Positions 6,325 to 7,902 of a stretch of 7,902 bases of DNA are shown piece by piece. Each line of letters starts with the position of its first letter. Within the stretch, counting starts at the first letter, position 1. A program made the position numbers and the translations under genes. The DNA comes from an uncultured bacterium (GTDB lineage: Bacteria; Bacillota; Clostridia; Lachnospirales; Lachnospiraceae), in NCBI GenBank assembly GCA_905214365.1, contig CAJMMH010000126.1, positions 1 through 7,902 on the forward strand, read 5' to 3'. The notes under the pieces are model-generated. The model saw nothing but the letters and a program-made list of their open reading frames with translations, was not told where the DNA came from and did no database searches.

Positions 6325-7341
6325 ATGAAAAAGCTGAAACAGTTATTCACAGTGCTGCTTACAATTGCAATGCTTGGATGCATGGGGGCGGCTGCGCTAG
6401 CGGCAGAACAGGATCCGGAAATACCGGAGACCGAACTGACTGATATGGAAACGGTAACCATTAAAAAGATTTACACGCTGACCGGAGCTGGAACAAGTCC
6501 GGCGGAGATCTTTACGCTGGAGCAGGTCGGAGATGGTGTTGTACGGGATGGAGACGCGGAATCCGCTCCTGCGCTCGGCACAATTACCGGTGCATCCTTT
6601 GTAAAAGGCGCGGCATCTGCTGCCGGAGCAAATGGAAATATTACGATTGTGCTTCCAGAATATGACCATGTCGGCATTTATGAGTACACGCTGCGTGAGG
6701 CAGCTGGAACAACGGCCGGTGTTGCGTATTACGCAAAGGACATCAAGCTTGTCGTAACGGTGATCAATGATGCCAACGGAAGTATCCGTGTTGCTGCTGT
6801 ACACACGGAAATTCCGATGGATGAAGGAAACAAAGAAGGAACAAAATCCGATTCCTTTACCAATACGTATTCTGCAGGCACACTGAATGTAACGAAAACA
6901 GTAGAAGGAAATCTTGGAAATAAGGATAAAAAATTTGATTTCACACTTGTTCTGACCAAGGAACAGGGAAAGACGGTAGGAGAAATCCGCGCGTTTGTAG
7001 CTGGTACTGAGGTTACTGATTTTGATCCGGTATGGAATGCAGACACCAATTCCTATCAATATACATTCCAACTGGCACATGGAGAAACCGCTTCCTTTAC
7101 CAATCTGCCGTATGGAACCTCCTATACAGTAACTGAGGCTGCTGCAGATGGTTATGAAACGACTAAAACCGGCGATACCGGAAGCATCAGCGCGGCACTG
7201 TCAACCGCAGCATTTGTAAATACAAAGGATGGAGAAATTGATATGGGAGTCAGCCTGGACAGTCTGCCGTATCTGCTGATTCTGATGGGAACCGCCGCAG
7301 CTGGAATCCTGTTCGCGGTAAGACACCGCACAGTGGAATAA
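6325..7341 (+). CDS. Major (backbone) pilin, Spy0128/FctA-like isopeptide pilin
   Basis: Pilus shaft subunit, 338 aa, about the same size as S. pyogenes Spy0128. ATG follows AGGTGG (6312-6317) with a 7-base spacer. A signal peptide ends near residue 26-27 (ALA-A). Domain 1 (about 43-182) fits the streptococcal pilin isopeptide linkage family, with likely triad K48, E125 and N180. Domain 2 (about 187-301) has K191 in LNVTKTVEG, E271 in YTVTE and N299 in FVN. Such Lys-Asn bonds lock each domain covalently. K174 in KEGTK, six residues before N180, sits where Spy0128 has its polymerising lysine, K161. The C-terminus has a hydrophobic helix and a basic tail, but the sorting pentapeptide position reads EIDMG (304-308), lacking both the usual Pro and Thr. 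The shared LDSLPYLLIL with the adhesin suggests the same sortase handles both. Confidence 0.92.
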   Translation: MKKLKQLFTVLLTIAMLGCMGAAALAAEQDPEIPETELTDMETVTIKKIYTLTGAGTSPAEIFTLEQVGDGVVRDGDAESAPALGTITGASFVKGAASAAGANGNITIVLPEYDHVGIYEYTLREAAGTTAGVAYYAKDIKLVVTVINDANGSIRVAAVHTEIPMDEGNKEGTKSDSFTNTYSAGTLNVTKTVEGNLGNKDKKFDFTLVLTKEQGKTVGEIRAFVAGTEVTDFDPVWNADTNSYQYTFQLAHGETASFTNLPYGTSYTVTEAAADGYETTKTGDTGSISAALSTAAFVNTKDGEIDMGVSLDSLPYLLILMGTAAAGILFAVRHRTVE

Positions 7342-7390
7342 TTGCAGGGATTCTGTAGCATCTGAAAAATAGTGGAGCCGGAAGAAAGAA

Positions 7391-7422
7391 GTCAGCAGCC
7401 GTTTGCGGATCGAAGGGCTGAC
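7391..7422 (+). promoter_or_regulatory. Stem-loop after the pilin gene
   Basis: GTCAGC (7391-7396) pairs with GCTGAC (7417-7422), extended by CC/GG after a 2-base bulge. It is followed by A-rich sequence rather than a T tract. It is the first of two hairpins in the pilin-sortase gap and could protect the abundant pilin message from 3' decay; that role is inference. Confidence 0.5.
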
Positions 7423-7433
7423 AGAAAGGAAAA

Positions 7434-7460
7434 GCCGCCGGGCACAGACTGTCCGGCGGC
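7434..7460 (+). promoter_or_regulatory. GC-rich hairpin abutting the sortase ribosome binding site
   Basis: A 10-bp, almost all G-C stem pairs 7434-7443 with 7451-7460 (one G-U) around a 7-base loop. There is no T tract after it; the sortase ribosome binding site AGGGAG (7461-7466) starts on the very next base. This placement should slow ribosome access or cause partial termination. It could keep sortase below pilin level or mark an RNA cleavage point. Confidence 0.7.
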
Positions 7461-7470
7461 AGGGAGCGTA

Positions 7471-7902
7471 ATGAATGCAGTCCGGTGGATTCTTAGGTTG
7501 GGAAACCTGCTGTTAAATGCCGTGGTCGCGTTAGTCCTTTTGGCGGCTGGCCTGTATTCGGGTTATGCACTGTGGGACAACGCGCAGGTTTATACCGCTG
7601 TGGATGAGATGAAGGAAAGCCTGCAGAAATGGAAGCCGGAAGCCGGAGAACCGGCAGACAGCGCAGACTCATTGGAAGCGCTGCGCACTGTAAATCCGGA
7701 TGTATGCGCATGGCTGACACTGGATCATACGAAGATTGATTATCCGGTCCTGCAGGGAAACGATAACATGAAATATCTGAATATGGATGTATATGGAGAC
7801 TTTGCACTTTCCGGAAGCATTTTTCTGGATGCCGACTGCGACCGGACATTTTCAGGGGCGTATTCCCTGCTGTATGGGCATCATATGGATAACAGCCGGA
7901 TG
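7471..7902 (+). CDS. srtB: Class B sortase, pilus polymerase (3' end beyond window)
   Basis: N-terminal 144 residues of a sortase; the frame stays open to the window end. ATG at 7471 follows AGGGAG with a 4-base spacer. One membrane helix spans about residues 11-34, followed by a linker and the start of the sortase barrel. Class B features are NPDVCAWLTLDHTKIDYPVLQG (part of 75-96), KYLN (101-104), SGSIFLD (114-120) and YGHHM (135-139). In the last, H137 is the likely catalytic His. The catalytic Cys and Arg would lie downstream and cannot be checked. Sortases cleave the sorting signal and join it to an amino group. In S. pyogenes FCT-2 loci the class B SrtC1 polymerises Spy0128, and the gene order here matches. 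It is therefore more likely a pilin polymerase than a housekeeping or heme-system sortase. Confidence 0.9.
   Translation, partial: MNAVRWILRLGNLLLNAVVALVLLAAGLYSGYALWDNAQVYTAVDEMKESLQKWKPEAGEPADSADSLEALRTVNPDVCAWLTLDHTKIDYPVLQGNDNMKYLNMDVYGDFALSGSIFLDADCDRTFSGAYSLLYGHHMDNSRM

Overview
The window looks like part of a chromosome from a gut-type Clostridia, most likely a Lachnospiraceae relative. The basis is a moderate G+C content, strong GGAGG-type ribosome binding sites, a six-helix sensor kinase of a style common in that family, and LPXTG-class surface proteins with a class B sortase. The genus cannot be named from the sequence. All genes are on the + strand.

Region 1 (1-2510): the tail of an intergenic repeat (1-54) is followed by a 789-residue membrane sensor histidine kinase (82-2451) and a rho-independent terminator (2477-2510). 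A partner response regulator is not in view and probably lies upstream.

Region 2 (2511-2836): a non-coding stretch rich in secondary structure. It holds a small palindrome, nested hairpins and a second copy of the 54-bp sequence found in front of the kinase. Together these could fold into a multi-stem RNA just upstream of the surface-protein genes.

Region 3 (2837-7902): a sortase-assembled pilus operon. In order it encodes a large cell-wall-anchored ancillary (probably tip) adhesin of 863 aa, a signal-peptidase-like protein of 217 aa, a 338-aa backbone pilin with two intramolecular isopeptide domains, and a class B sortase that runs off the window end. This order matches the FCT-2 pilus locus of Streptococcus pyogenes (Cpa - SipA - Spy0128/FctA - class B SrtC1). 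The signal-peptidase-like protein has Glu where the catalytic Ser should be and Gly where the catalytic Lys should be. This is the hallmark of SipA-type non-catalytic pilus assembly factors.

Inferred working model: the adhesin and pilin are exported by Sec, SipA helps present the pilin to the sortase, and the sortase joins pilins through a lysine near the end of pilin domain 1. The adhesin is attached at the tip. The most unusual points are the non-canonical sorting signal EIDMG in the backbone pilin beside an ordinary IPDTG in the adhesin, the Glu/Gly pseudo-active site, the repeated structured element before both transcription units, and a hairpin in every gap between pilus genes.
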